This document shows, piece by piece, positions 28,071 to 37,181 of a stretch of DNA of 64,000 nucleotides (position 1 is the first letter of the stretch; the number at the start of each line of letters is the position of its first letter). A program made the position numbers and the translations under genes. The notes beneath the pieces were generated by a model, which was not told the origin of the DNA, ran no database searches, and worked only from the letters and a program-made list of their open reading frames with translations. Source of the stretch: Algoriphagus terrigena DSM 22685 (GTDB lineage Bacteria > Bacteroidota > Bacteroidia > Cytophagales > Cyclobacteriaceae); contig NZ_AUBW01000006.1 in assembly GCF_000429445.1 (NCBI RefSeq), positions 124,001 through 188,000 of the forward strand, written 5' to 3'.

Positions 28071-28814
28071 CTATATCACCGAGCCTCCATCGACATTGAT
28101 CACCGCGCCATTGACATAGCTTGCTTCGTCCGAAGCCAAAAAGAGATACACATTTGCCACTTCATCGGCGGTTCCCGCACGGTTCAGGGGAATCTTCTCG
28201 CTCATGCTTTTGACAATGGATTCGGGAATGCCTGCAATCATGTCCGTGGCGATGAATCCCGGTGAGACCGCATTGACGGTGATCCCCTTTCGCCCCAGTT
28301 CCCGTGCCCAAACCTTGGTCATGCCGACAACCCCTGCCTTAGCGGCGACATAATTTGTCTGGCCAAAATTTCCGTAGTGAGCCACGATGGAGGAAGATTG
28401 GACGATTCGGCCGTACCCACGGGCAACCATGTAGGGTGCAACGGCTTTGGTGCAATTGAAGGCGCCTTTCAGATTGACGTCCAAGACCAGATCAAACTGC
28501 TCCTCGGTCATCTTGAGCAGACTGGCATCCCGTACAATCCCCGCATTGTTGATGAGGATGTCGATTTGGCCAAATTCTTTCACGACTTCTTCGGCGGCAC
28601 TTTTCACCGAGGCCGTGTTACAGATATCTACTTCCCTAAAGACAGCCGGAAGCCCCATCTCTTTTAGCAGAGCGACTACCTCAAGACCCATCGCCTTTTG
28701 AACATCCCAGACGATGACTTTTGCGCCCTCTTTTGCAAATCGGATAGCCGTCGCCCGGCCAATACCATTTGCTCCCCCCGTGATGATCGCTACTCTGTCT
28801 GTCAGTTTACCCAT
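28071..28814 (-). CDS. SDR-family 3-oxoacyl-ACP/acetoacetyl-CoA reductase-like
   Basis: The start chosen is the ATG at 28814 (MGKLTDRVAIITGG), giving 247 residues; an ATG at 28973 would add 53 residues that do not fit the family. The coenzyme motif TGGANGIGRA, the NNAG motif (ILINNAGIVRDASL), the catalytic Ser (VQSSSIVAHYG) and the YxxxK pair (NYVAAKAG) are intact. It is a classical FabG-like or PhbB-like NADPH-dependent reductase. It is a single gene, divergent from the hydroxylase gene. Confidence 0.9.
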   Translation of the reverse strand: MGKLTDRVAIITGGANGIGRATAIRFAKEGAKVIVWDVQKAMGLEVVALLKEMGLPAVFREVDICNTASVKSAAEEVVKEFGQIDILINNAGIVRDASLLKMTEEQFDLVLDVNLKGAFNCTKAVAPYMVARGYGRIVQSSSIVAHYGNFGQTNYVAAKAGVVGMTKVWARELGRKGITVNAVSPGFIATDMIAGIPESIVKSMSEKIPLNRAGTADEVANVYLFLASDEASYVNGAVINVDGGSVI

Positions 28815-29138
28815 CTTGTATCTCCTTGAATCTGTTACTGTAAAATCCGCCCCGGCATGCAATTGCCTTTCGGTTGTTTTAAGGTAATGCCTGACGGCTG
28901 AATAAAAAATTTCCGACGACGAACAGATCTTACCTAGCTCCATCTTCGACACCGGATTGACCCTGCTCCGCACAAAATCCCATTCCTTCGCGGTCTGGAG
29001 TGCTTTTTAGTAAAAAATCCATTGTGGCCCGGCAAACCAAATCCGATTGAAAATAAATCGATAAAAAATAATTCCCGAAAAGAAAAACCGGTTCGGTGCA
29101 GTCTCTCTCATGAGCCTAATTTCATCAAAAAAAAGGCC
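28815..29138. other. Divergent intergenic region
   Basis: Nothing beyond the presumed divergent promoters is expected here. I saw no hairpin or convincing TAnnTTTG element. An A-rich stretch precedes the ATG at 29139. Confidence 0.4.
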
Positions 29139-29747
29139 ATGAACACATCCATCAAAAACCCAAACAATGCCTTCAAACGCTGCATTTATCAGGCATTTGC
29201 GATCTTGACTTCGGTGATCCTACTCGGATATTCTTTTAACGGCACGCCCGGATTTTTCGTCTTTCTATTTATCGGGGGATGGCTGAGCTGGACTTTTGTT
29301 GAGTATTGCGTCCATCGGTTTTTGATGCATGAATTGATCCTGCCCAAGGAAAAGAAAAACATATTTAACCATCAGCGGCATCACCAACACCCCGAAGAAC
29401 TGGATGTAAAGCCCATCCATCGGTTGGGGATCTTTATCGTCTTCCTGGTTATCCTGACGATCTCCATCCGGCTGAACAACTCGTTTACGATCTTCGCCGG
29501 TTTCTTCTCGGGATTCCTGTTCTACAATTTCCTGCATTACCTTTTGCACCAGCCTTTTTGCAGGTATCTCCTCCCCCAGATCCAGCGGAACCATATCCTC
29601 CATCACACCCGATACCCCAATCATGGCTATAGCTTCAGCACCAGTCTTTGGGACACGCTGTTTGGCACGCTACCTCCAAAAGACGCCAAGATCTCCACAA
29701 GGATGCAGGAGCACTTCTTCCATAAATCCACGAAAAAGATCCTGTAA
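29139..29747 (+). CDS. Fatty acid hydroxylase / sterol desaturase family membrane protein
   Basis: The ATG at 29139 (MNTSIKNPNNAFKR) gives 202 residues with four hydrophobic segments. Three histidine clusters of the family are visible: HRFLMHELIL, HQRHHQHPEE and HHTRYPNH. They hold a di-iron centre in membrane hydroxylases. Related bacterial proteins hydroxylate fatty acids or carotenoids; the short length suggests a fatty-acid 2-hydroxylase type. It ends 26 bases before the stop of the convergent beta-lactamase gene. Confidence 0.88.
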   Translation: MNTSIKNPNNAFKRCIYQAFAILTSVILLGYSFNGTPGFFVFLFIGGWLSWTFVEYCVHRFLMHELILPKEKKNIFNHQRHHQHPEELDVKPIHRLGIFIVFLVILTISIRLNNSFTIFAGFFSGFLFYNFLHYLLHQPFCRYLLPQIQRNHILHHTRYPNHGYSFSTSLWDTLFGTLPPKDAKISTRMQEHFFHKSTKKIL

Positions 29748-29772
29748 GCCGGGAATTCTGCAGACGCTCGGA

Positions 29773-30513
29773 CTACTTCTCGCTGAAAAGCTTAACCGTA
29801 TAATCCAGCAATTCCGTATCACCAATCTTCCCATGCCCGGGAATGACGGTTCGGATATCCGGAAAAGTGGACTTAATCTGTCGGACTGTGCCGGACCAGG
29901 CTGCCGTATTGGCATCTCCCAGATAGCCGACGGTGGCTCCCACTTCCTTGATCAGGCAGCCTCCAAACAGCACCTGATCATCTGGTACGTAAGCCACCAC
30001 ATTGTCACGGGTATGGCCTTCGCCAAAAAAACGGGTGATCACATCCACCCCTCCCACTTCCAGAGTCAACTCCTTTTTAAAACCGTTTTCGGGAACAAGA
30101 TTTCCCTCAGCTTTGGCCAGTGAATTGGTTTTCTTACTGCCATAGGAAGGAATATCCTGTGCATGAAATGCGTCCAATCCACCCACGCAGTCATCGTGGA
30201 AATGGGTCGCGACCACGCCTTTTACGGATACCTTTTGATCAGTTTCCAGCCAGGCAATCAACTCCTTGCTTGCCGCGCCATCCGCAGGGGTATCAAAGAC
30301 CAGTGCTTCTCCCCCATTGATGACGATCATCCCGTTACAGGCCACCTTGCCAAAGTCATCCGTGCTCAGATAGCTGATGTGCACAAAAGTGTTTGGACTG
30401 AGCTGCTCGATCTGGAGCGTTTCGGATTGATAGAGGGGTTTGGGCTGCTGAGCCAAAGCATTCATTCCGACAATCAGAAAAAGCAGGCAGGCAATCGAAC
30501 GATAGATCTTCAC
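29773..30513 (-). CDS. Subclass B1 metallo-beta-lactamase
   Basis: A signal peptide (MKIYRSIACLLFLIVGMNALAQQ) and 246 residues with the full B1 zinc set: His104, His106 and Asp108 in THFHDDC, His167 in GEGHTRDN, Cys186 in FGGCLIK and His227 in PGHGKIG. The Cys after the Asp (DDC) is as in CcrA of Bacteroides. It is a periplasmic zinc hydrolase able in principle to open beta-lactams including carbapenems; actual spectrum cannot be judged. Environmental Bacteroidota commonly carry such chromosomal enzymes. No mobile element flanks it. Confidence 0.92.
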   Translation of the reverse strand: MKIYRSIACLLFLIVGMNALAQQPKPLYQSETLQIEQLSPNTFVHISYLSTDDFGKVACNGMIVINGGEALVFDTPADGAASKELIAWLETDQKVSVKGVVATHFHDDCVGGLDAFHAQDIPSYGSKKTNSLAKAEGNLVPENGFKKELTLEVGGVDVITRFFGEGHTRDNVVAYVPDDQVLFGGCLIKEVGATVGYLGDANTAAWSGTVRQIKSTFPDIRTVIPGHGKIGDTELLDYTVKLFSEK

Positions 30514-30531
30514 GGGAGTGTTTTTCGGCAG

Positions 30532-30871
30532 TTATTGTAATCTGATTCTTTGAATTTCCTTTTTAAGCGAAGGGATGTCCCTTTGTATAATGCCCCAAAT
30601 CAACTCGTCTTCAATGGAATCATAAGCGTGGCTAATTCTGTTTCGCAATCCAATGATTTTTTTTGGCAGAAGTGAGCTGAATTGTTGGTTCCTCGTTAAG
30701 CAGTTTTTTGACCGCCTCTCCAATAATTTCCAAATCTCGCTCTATTGCTCTCTTCATGACAAAATCTCCCTTGTACTGAATAAAACTATTCTCCACGCGA
30801 ATTTTGATACTTTCAATTTCTTCCAAGATACTTTCGATATCAAGGATGTACTTCAGCGCTTTGGGATTCAT
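30532..30871 (-). pseudogene. HepT-type HEPN toxin, interrupted by a frameshift in an A8 tract
   Basis: The N-terminal half reads from 30871 (MNPKALKYILDIES...AIERDLEIIGEAVKKLL) and the C-terminal half (KKIIGLRNRISHAYDSIED) continues in another frame. The HEPN RNase motif RNRISHAYD (R-x4-6-H) is in the second half. The two join at a run of eight A on the coding strand (complement of 30657-30664); seven A would restore a single 112-residue HepT. Its cognate nucleotidyltransferase overlaps upstream. The run may be a sequencing error, a phase-variable switch or a true inactivation. Confidence 0.8.
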
Positions 30872-31169
30872 ACAACGAAACTTTTGACCGGTTGATTTCG
30901 GCTATAAGTATTGGGTTTTTAAGAGATTTTTCAGAAACCAAATCAATGGGTCTGTCAAACATGTGCTCTAACTTTTCGAGAAGTCCAAAGTAATTGTCCG
31001 CATAGTCCAGAAGTTCGACCGATTCGGAAAAGCTAACCAAAAAATCCAGGTCACTGGAATCGCCAAAATCCCCATGCACGGCAGACCCAAAAAGGGCCAA
31101 AGATTCCACCTGATGCGTCTTGCATAGAGCAGCCAGTTGACTTAGTTTTTTTTCGACGAGAGGAATCAT
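30840..31169 (-). CDS. MNT-domain nucleotidyltransferase antitoxin (MntA type)
   Basis: A 109-residue protein with the minimal nucleotidyltransferase signature GSAVHGDFGDSSDLDFLV: a GS motif followed by two catalytic Asp. In HEPN/MNT modules this enzyme modifies (AMPylates) the HepT toxin to keep it inactive. It overlaps the downstream HepT reading frame by 32 bases, the usual arrangement. It is intact, while the toxin frame is broken. Confidence 0.88.
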   Translation of the reverse strand: MIPLVEKKLSQLAALCKTHQVESLALFGSAVHGDFGDSSDLDFLVSFSESVELLDYADNYFGLLEKLEHMFDRPIDLVSEKSLKNPILIAEINRSKVSLYESQSAEVHP

Positions 31170-31385
31170 GACAATCCAAAGTTAATTTTTTTACCCATTC
31201 AACTTCTATCAAGTTTACGGCCAATCAAGCAATTCGATGCCAGACAACGCGGCCCACGGTCGCAACCACCCATTCAAATTGACGTAAACCCGGGTCAGAA
31301 TTACCGAAAAGCTCTTTTATCTTTGAAAACCCAAGGCAATCGAACCAGTCGCCTTGATGATTCTTTTCACCTAAACCGACGACCC

Positions 31386-31604
31386 ATGTCTTTTCAAGCC
31401 TACCTCGACAACGTCCAAGCCAAAACCGGAAAGTCACCCGAAGACCTCAAAGAACTCGCAACCGAAAAAGGGTTTCTGGAAAACGGAACCCTCAAACCCG
31501 GAGTAAAAGCGGGCCAGATTGTCGACTGGCTCAAGAAAGATTTTGACCTCGGACACGGACACTCGATGGCGATCTTTGCCTACTTCAAAGGGAAAACGAG
31601 CTGA
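31386..31604 (+). CDS. DUF4287 domain small protein
   Basis: The ATG at 31386 gives 72 residues (MSFQAYLDNVQAKTGKSPEDLKELA), matching the DUF4287 helical domain that often stands alone or is fused to DUF5655. It has no signal peptide. Function is unknown. A TATCTTTG element at 31318-31325 resembles the Bacteroidota -7 box, but no -33 box is seen at the right distance. Confidence 0.85.
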   Translation: MSFQAYLDNVQAKTGKSPEDLKELATEKGFLENGTLKPGVKAGQIVDWLKKDFDLGHGHSMAIFAYFKGKTS

Positions 31605-32012
31605 CTATAAAACCTATATGTGTATCCGCGATCTTGCACCTAGCCAATTAAAGGCCTGATGCTGGCCTTTGGCAAATTCCCCCTTCCTAAGGGGGCTAGG
31701 GGGATTAAAAACTCAATTTAAATTCAAGTGCAACATTCCGAATAGTCATAAAAACTATGAAAAAAACGAAATCCTGCCCTTGTCCTGTAGGAGGGCTTGG
31801 TAGAAAAGTCACCATACGTTCCAATGGAACGAGCAAACCATAATTCAACCTTTTATGCTACCGGGCAGACGTTCCTATGGAACGAGGAATGTCAATTTTG
31901 AGCGACTGACCTGAACCAAAATACGTCTTCAGGCATTTAGAAGACTCCTCCAGAATGGTTTGGCAGTTTTGCATCCGCTGCCAAAAAGCGTTTTTTCCAC
32001 AAACTCATTCAA
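31605..32012. repeat. Intergenic stretch with short palindromes
   Basis: No gene is seen. It contains AAAGGCC/GGCCTTT (about 31650-31671), a run of CCCCCTT/AAGGGGG near 31680, and two related 15-bp palindromes CGTTCC(A/T)ATGGAACG at 31817-31831 and 31870-31884, 53 bases apart. These look like members of dispersed miniature palindromic families. Confidence 0.6.
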
Positions 32013-32375
32013 ATGACTTTAGAAATTCATTCCGCCTCAGACTTCACGATCGCCGAAGTAATCTCCGATATCACCATCCTGGAAAATGCCGAAGATGGCT
32101 TGGATCTGATGGGAAACCTATACTACCAAGGCTATGACAAAGTCATCTTTCATGCGAAAAATATCACTCCGGAATTCTTTGACCTGAAGACCGGATTGGC
32201 GGGAGAAGTCCTCCAAAAGTTTTCGACCTATCGTATGCGCCTTGCGATCGTAGGCGACTTCTCCGTTTACTCCAGCAAAAGCCTCCGTGACTTTATCTAC
32301 GAAAGCAATCAGGGCCGACAGGTGAACTTTGTCTCCACTGTTTCAGAAGCTGTAGCGGCGCTTTCGCGTCCCTGA
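32013..32375 (+). CDS. DUF4180 family protein
   Basis: A 120-residue soluble protein, MTLEIHSASDFTIAEVISD...NAEDGLDLMGNLYYQGYDKVIFHAKNI, matching DUF4180 along its length. The alternation of strands and helices and the late RLAIVGDFSVYSSKSLRDFIYESNQGR segment suggest a STAS-like or alpha/beta fold. The role is unknown, though the family is often near stress or small-molecule response genes. Confidence 0.85.
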   Translation: MTLEIHSASDFTIAEVISDITILENAEDGLDLMGNLYYQGYDKVIFHAKNITPEFFDLKTGLAGEVLQKFSTYRMRLAIVGDFSVYSSKSLRDFIYESNQGRQVNFVSTVSEAVAALSRP

Positions 32376-32433
32376 GTGGCATTGAATCCTGCGGATTATA
32401 GCCTCCGGCGGGTTCACTTTATGTTATTAATCA

Positions 32434-32476
32434 AAAAGCCAGGAAGGAGCGTTCAGCTTTTCCCTTCCTGGCTTTT
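32434..32476. terminator. Bidirectional rho-independent terminator
   Basis: A 14-bp perfect stem (AAAAGCCAGGAAGG/CCTTCCTGGCTTTT) with a 15-nt loop, lying between convergent genes. A and T runs at both ends allow use in both directions. Confidence 0.85.
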
Positions 32477-32506
32477 CAAAATACTCTTTCTGACCTTGCT
32501 GCTTGT

Positions 32507-32905
32507 TTACAGCGCTTGTACACCGGCATGGGCGACGGTGTGGTCATTGTCTACCGAGCTGCCACTCACGCCGATGGCCCCGATGACAGTGCCCGAAGCA
32601 TCCTTAATCGGAATCCCTCCCGGAAAAGTAATCAGACCGCCATTGGAATGCTCGATGTTATAAAGTGCCCCTCCGGGCTGAGACAGGCCGCCGATCATCC
32701 CCGTTTCCATGTCAAAAAACCGGGCAGTCTTCGCTTTCTTAATTGAGATGTCCAGCGAACCCAGCCAAGCGCCGTCCATTCGGGCAAAAGCCACCAGATT
32801 TGCTCCGGCATCCACCACGGCAATGTTCATCTTGGTGTCTATCTCTACTGCTTTTGCCTTCGCCGCGGCTATCGCTTTCTCCGCGTTTTCCAAAGTAATA
32901 CTCAT
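32507..32905 (-). CDS. GlcG/HbpS family haem-binding-type protein
   Basis: The start ATG at 32905 ([19 protein letters not shown]) gives 132 residues; an upstream ATG would add 28 unrelated ones. The family pattern is clear: [32 protein letters not shown], and the glycine-rich [12 protein letters not shown] and [20 protein letters not shown]. Members bind haem or cobalamin or form part of glycolate or propanediol loci; HbpS is a redox sensor. It is single here and no partner is apparent. Confidence 0.9.
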   Translation of the reverse strand: MSITLENAEKAIAAAKAKAVEIDTKMNIAVVDAGANLVAFARMDGAWLGSLDISIKKAKTARFFDMETGMIGGLSQPGGALYNIEHSNGGLITFPGGIPIKDASGTVIGAIGVSGSSVDNDHTVAHAGVQAL

Positions 32906-33032
32906 CTTTTCTTGGTTTTTGTGGTTGTAAATAAAGCTTTCAATATACCTCATACGGCCAAGAAGGCCTGCCCGGTCATCAAAAACCAAGACGATCTACC
33001 CTTTTCTCCAGGATCAAAACGGCAGATCCTTC

Positions 33033-34550
33033 CTACTTCACCTCCACCACAAACCGCTGGTATCGGGTCATCGGGTGCTTTCCGCTGTCCTTCACTTCGG
33101 CAATCACATGAAGCGTCCCGGTAGCGTTCGAATCCAGTTTTACCCCGACCTGATTCCCATCGGCGGCAAGTGCGGCTTCCCCGGTATAGGTGCCCACTTC
33201 TTTGTAAATCCAAAACTTCGTTTCCAATTCATTGCCGTCTGGATCGCTGGTTTCAACTTGTAGCGTTACCGTTTCACCCGGTTTGGCGGAGGGCTGAGGA
33301 CTTCCCACCGCCTTGATCACAGGAGGATGATTTGCTTCCGCAAAGTCCATCACACACCAGTCTGCCCTTGCGGCAAAGTCCTCCTGAATCGCCTCCACCC
33401 AGCGAATCTGCGGGTAGGTAGCATCCAGCGTGTCCCGAAAAGGATTAAAGTCCAGCACCGACTTTCCGTCTTCCCAGCGGTTGGGCTGCTCGGCGGACTG
33501 GGCCAAGCGACCGCCCCAGCCGCCCCACTCGGGATGATCGAGGTTGTCCAAACCGACATCGATCAGGTGAAGGTTGGCCGGTGAGTCGCCTTCGGAGATA
33601 AAATCATAGACGCCAAACGTTCCCCACTGGGCATTGACCAGCTTGGTGGAGTCGCCGTGGATATGCTCGTCGTCGCCCACCTGGAATTGCCCATCGCCAT
33701 AGCTGTAGTACTGCTTGAGCAGCGGGCCATGGTTGTTGATGATCTCGTCACCCATAAACTTCCCCTCAAACAGGTAGTGCTGGGACTCCGGCACCGCTCT
33801 CTGCCAAGCGTAGGCAAAGCACCAAAACTGACTGGCATTGTAGAAAATCTTCAGATCAGGCCAGTTGGGAGCGATGTAGGTTCGATAGGTCGCATCCTGA
33901 TCCAGGATCGCGTAGATGATCGCCTTGTCGACGACCTTTTGGTAGACCGCCTTCCATTCCGGGCTGTCTTTATATTGATCTTCGATGGACTTCAGGGCCC
34001 TGGCGATGGTATTCGTCCCACCCCAAACCTGGAGATAGATCGGCTCCATGTTATCATCCAAAAGCTTGGCCTTGATGTAGTCCGATCCCTCCGTATCTAC
34101 TTCCATGTCTCCCTCAAAGTCGATATTCCCCACCCGGACCACCGACCTCAGATAGTCCGCAGTCGGAAAGCCTTCTGCATGCTGGCTGAGCTTCGGATAG
34201 ACTTCCTCATACGCATCCAGCAGCGGATTCATCCACTCGACACCAGGCCAGCGAAGATCCGTCTTGGCGCCGTAAATCGTCTTGGTCATCTCCATCTCGG
34301 AAGTGAATTGGGTCCCCTTGCCGTCGCCCTTGTAGTGCCACATGGAGCTGCTGTAGATCAGCCCTTCGATCCGAAACTCGTTGGCATACAGCAGCATCCG
34401 GATAAAGGAGTCCACATCGTCTATCTCCCCGTCCGTGGTCACGATGGTCCGCGGATTTTTGGATTCCGGGGCAGGCTCGGTGACCGTTTCGGTTTTGGGT
34501 TGGCAGGAGAAAAGTAGCAGGAGGAAAATCAGGGAATAGAAAGATTTCAT
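33033..34550 (-). CDS. DUF1593 lipoprotein (nucleoside-hydrolase-like), larger form
   Basis: A lipobox (LLLFSC, Cys16) precedes a DUF1593 domain with the metal-binding pattern TTDGEIDDVDSF at ~39-50. The last ~90 residues (PPVIKAVGSPQPSAKPGETVTLQVETSDPDGNE) are a cadherin-like/Ig-like domain, as in Bacteroidota cellulose-binding-like members of DUF1593. At 505 residues it is longer than the family member at 13529-14809. It is likely anchored at the outer membrane and acts on a glycoside. Confidence 0.88.
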   Translation of the reverse strand: MKSFYSLIFLLLLFSCQPKTETVTEPAPESKNPRTIVTTDGEIDDVDSFIRMLLYANEFRIEGLIYSSSMWHYKGDGKGTQFTSEMEMTKTIYGAKTDLRWPGVEWMNPLLDAYEEVYPKLSQHAEGFPTADYLRSVVRVGNIDFEGDMEVDTEGSDYIKAKLLDDNMEPIYLQVWGGTNTIARALKSIEDQYKDSPEWKAVYQKVVDKAIIYAILDQDATYRTYIAPNWPDLKIFYNASQFWCFAYAWQRAVPESQHYLFEGKFMGDEIINNHGPLLKQYYSYGDGQFQVGDDEHIHGDSTKLVNAQWGTFGVYDFISEGDSPANLHLIDVGLDNLDHPEWGGWGGRLAQSAEQPNRWEDGKSVLDFNPFRDTLDATYPQIRWVEAIQEDFAARADWCVMDFAEANHPPVIKAVGSPQPSAKPGETVTLQVETSDPDGNELETKFWIYKEVGTYTGEAALAADGNQVGVKLDSNATGTLHVIAEVKDSGKHPMTRYQRFVVEVK

Positions 34551-34688
34551 GGTTTTGGGTTTGTGCAGATCAAAATAGATAAAGGCCGGGAGAAAACCAT
34601 TGAAATGGGTTTGGCTTGACTCCTCAGTGCGACCTCAATTAGCGGCTAATCCCAAATTCCCCGTGCCCTCCTTGGTTAAAATCCCTTT

Positions 34689-35470
34689 GCGGGTTAAAAT
34701 ATTCCACCACAGAGTTCACAGAGATTTTCCTTCCTCCGGCGAAGCGATTCCTCCTCTTCTCCTTTCTCAGCGCTCTCCGTGGTAAAATCCTTGCGGGTTA
34801 AAATATTCCACCACAGAGTTCACAGAGATTTTCCGTGAAAGCTTGGGGCGAGGCGATTCCTCCTCTTCTCCTTTCTCAGCGCTCTCTGTGGTAAAATCCC
34901 TTTCGGCTTCCTTGCGGTTGATTTTATCCCACGGATACACACAGAAAAAGTCACAGATTTTCACAGATCTGACAAGCAAAAAGGATTGAAGTTCAGGATA
35001 AGCTCAACCCCTCCTACCCTTCTTTCTCAGTGCCCTCTGTGGTTAAAATCCCTTCGAGGGCTAAAATATTCCACCACAGAGTTCACAGAGATTTTCCTTG
35101 AAAGCTTACTCGTGGCCCTTGGAAAAGGTGTTAGAAAAAGAGGGCTGAAGTTCAGGCTAAGGCCGATTTCTCCTCCCCTTCTTTCTCAGTGCCCTCTATG
35201 GTAAAATCATTTTTCGGCTTCCTTGCGGTTGATTTTATCCCACGGATACACACAGAAAAAGTCCCAGATTTTCACAGATCTGACAAGCAAAAACGATTGA
35301 AGTTCAGGATAAGCTCAACCCCTCCGACTCTTCCTTCTCAGTGCGCTCTGTGGTAAAATCCTTGCGGGTTAAAATATTCCACCACAGAGTTCACAGAGAT
35401 TTTCCTTGAAAGCTTGGGGCGAGGCGATTCCTCCTCTTCTCCTTTCTCAGTGCTCTCTGTGGTAAAATCC
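34689..35470. repeat. Cluster of four long palindromic repeat units
   Basis: A motif containing TTCCACCACAGAGTTCACAG occurs four times (from about 34698, 34805, 35068 and 35379), each followed after 60-70 bases by a complementary arm such as CTCAGTGCTCTCTGTGG. Each unit therefore folds as a long imperfect hairpin. Between copies two and four a second element (CACGGATACACACAG, from about 34930 and 35240) is also repeated. No coding frame is credible. This resembles the CCACAGAG...CTCTGTGG intergenic repeats found in Bacteroidota genomes. Confidence 0.85.
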
Positions 35471-35538
35471 TTTTTTGGTCCGAAGCATTCTGACTATATT
35501 TTGACACCTCCTGTTCACCCATTAATCAATAACCCAAA

Positions 35539-36576
35539 ATGGACCATTCCAGACGCGATTTCATCCACGCACTCAGCCTCGCATCAGCAGGCATCGCACT
35601 TTCCCCACTTTTGCCTACCGGACTGCTGGCCGCCCCCCTCATGAACCCCAAGAAATTCACCGCGGAGATCTCCCTGGGGCAATTCTCCTATGCCTCCGAA
35701 CTGTTCGCCGGCAAGATGACCATGCTGGACTTTCCGCAGCGCGCGGTCAAAGACCTTGGCATCAACGCCCTGGAATACGTCTCGATGTTTTTCAACAACA
35801 AGCACACCGATGCGGCTTTCCTGAAAGAACTCAAAAACCTCACTGACGACCTCGGAGCGACCAATCACCTGATCATGGTCGACGGGGAAAACCTCGCTTC
35901 ACTGGACTCCGCTGCCCGCAAAAAGGCCGTAGAAAGCCATCATCCCTGGATCGATGCCGCCAAATACCTCGGCTGCACATCCATCCGCGTCAACCTCGGA
36001 GACTCCACCAAAGCCCTGAGCGGGGACCCGGAGGAAGGAAGCGCCGAAGACGTGGCCAAAGCCGCGGTCGAAGGCTATTCTGCGCTATTGGAGTATGGTG
36101 AAAAAACCGGCATGAATGTGATCGTCGAGAACCATTTCGGCTACTCGACCGATCCGGACTGGCTCGTTGGAGTCATGAGCCAGGTCAAGTCCGACAAGAA
36201 AGGCTTCCTTCCTGACTTTGGCAACTTCTGCGCGCAGCGAAGCAAACCCGAAGGCACGGGCATCGAGGCGCTCCTGAGCACGACCTGCATCAAGGAGCAT
36301 GACAAGTACGAGGGCGTGGCCAAGATGATGCCTTATGCCAAGGGGATCAGTGCCAAATCCCACAAGTTTGACGCGGCGGGCAATGACCCGGAGACCGACT
36401 ATCGGCGGATGTTTGAGCTGATCAAGGCCTCTGGCTGGACGGGCGGATACATCGGCATCGAATACGAAGGCGGCCTCTACCGGGATATGGGCGGCGACAC
36501 CAGCTACCTGTCCAATACTGACGGCATCCTGGCCATGAAGAAACTGATCGAAAAGACGCTGGAGGAGCTGGGGTGA
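35539..36576 (+). CDS. Tat-exported sugar phosphate isomerase/epimerase-like TIM barrel
   Basis: The N-terminus carries a twin-arginine motif (SRRDFIHALSLASAGIALSP) and a signal ending near AAPL. The ~310-residue mature part is an AP-endonuclease-2/xylose-isomerase-like TIM barrel: GINALEYVSMF, VEGYSALLEYGEKTGMNVIVENHFGYSTDP, AKSHKFDAAGNDPETDYRRM and YIGIEYEGGLYRD contain metal-binding Glu, Asp and His positions. Such proteins are frequent in sugar-catabolic loci of Bacteroidota. The substrate is unknown; no sugar genes are adjacent. Confidence 0.88.
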   Translation: MDHSRRDFIHALSLASAGIALSPLLPTGLLAAPLMNPKKFTAEISLGQFSYASELFAGKMTMLDFPQRAVKDLGINALEYVSMFFNNKHTDAAFLKELKNLTDDLGATNHLIMVDGENLASLDSAARKKAVESHHPWIDAAKYLGCTSIRVNLGDSTKALSGDPEEGSAEDVAKAAVEGYSALLEYGEKTGMNVIVENHFGYSTDPDWLVGVMSQVKSDKKGFLPDFGNFCAQRSKPEGTGIEALLSTTCIKEHDKYEGVAKMMPYAKGISAKSHKFDAAGNDPETDYRRMFELIKASGWTGGYIGIEYEGGLYRDMGGDTSYLSNTDGILAMKKLIEKTLEELG

Positions 36577-36633
36577 TTGGGTTTTTACGGGGTATGCACG
36601 AGCCTCAGGTATATCTTAACTATCACAACAAAA

Positions 36634-37044
36634 ATGAAAGTACATTCAACCAACTATTTTGAGACTTTTATTGAAGTAGCCGAGGACACCAAGGTAGACC
36701 AAGGAACGATACCATCAGCTAAGGGTAAGAAGACCGTCGCAGAGATGCAGTATGAGATGATCAGCAAAAACCCGTACAAATACACATCCGACGACGTACT
36801 TTTTCAAGTCTTTGCCGACAGAAAAGATCTAACGGAATCAGAGCACAAGCTGGCCAGGGAGGAGTTTTTTTCAAAAGGACAACCGTGTTTCCGGGCCTCC
36901 CCGCTCACAAAAACCTATGGTTTTGGTGTTCACAGCGACAGTGACGGAAAGATTGCTTTGCTGGGAATGGAAACTGATGAATACCAGAGATTTCTGTCCG
37001 ACCCAAATGTCAAGAAGATAAAAGCAATGAAGTCAAGCAGGTAA
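36634..37044 (+). CDS. DUF6157 family protein
   Basis: The ATG at 36634 (MKVHSTNYFETFIEVAEDTKV) gives 136 residues; an upstream frame extension does not fit. The segments KTVAEMQYEMISKNPYKYTSDDVLF and GQPCFRASPLTKTYGFGVHSDSDGKIAL match DUF6157, assigned from memory. It is cytosolic and of unknown role, single and separate from the DUF2071 gene downstream. Confidence 0.75.
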   Translation: MKVHSTNYFETFIEVAEDTKVDQGTIPSAKGKKTVAEMQYEMISKNPYKYTSDDVLFQVFADRKDLTESEHKLAREEFFSKGQPCFRASPLTKTYGFGVHSDSDGKIALLGMETDEYQRFLSDPNVKKIKAMKSSR

Positions 37045-37181
37045 GTGTTTGACAAACCCAAAGTCGATGAACGCGGGATCTTTAGTTAGTTGAACTGAGC
37101 TTGAGACGAAGGTGAAAACAGCCTACCAGTCGCGGCGGCGGAATCAAAACTAAACTGCATAACACTCAAACCGATAAGACG

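Noticed and set aside
30653..30895. 80-codon plus-strand frame
   Set aside because: Antisense to the HepT/MntA pair and without motifs; the minus-strand proteins are clearly recognisable.
33657..34517. 286-codon plus-strand frame
   Set aside because: It lies wholly antisense inside the DUF1593 lipoprotein gene, has no recognisable motif, and arises from that gene's codon bias.
34689..35470. Possible CRISPR array
   Set aside because: The repeats are few, unevenly spaced (107 to 311 bases apart) and form long inverted pairs; there are no equal-sized unique spacers and no cas genes nearby.
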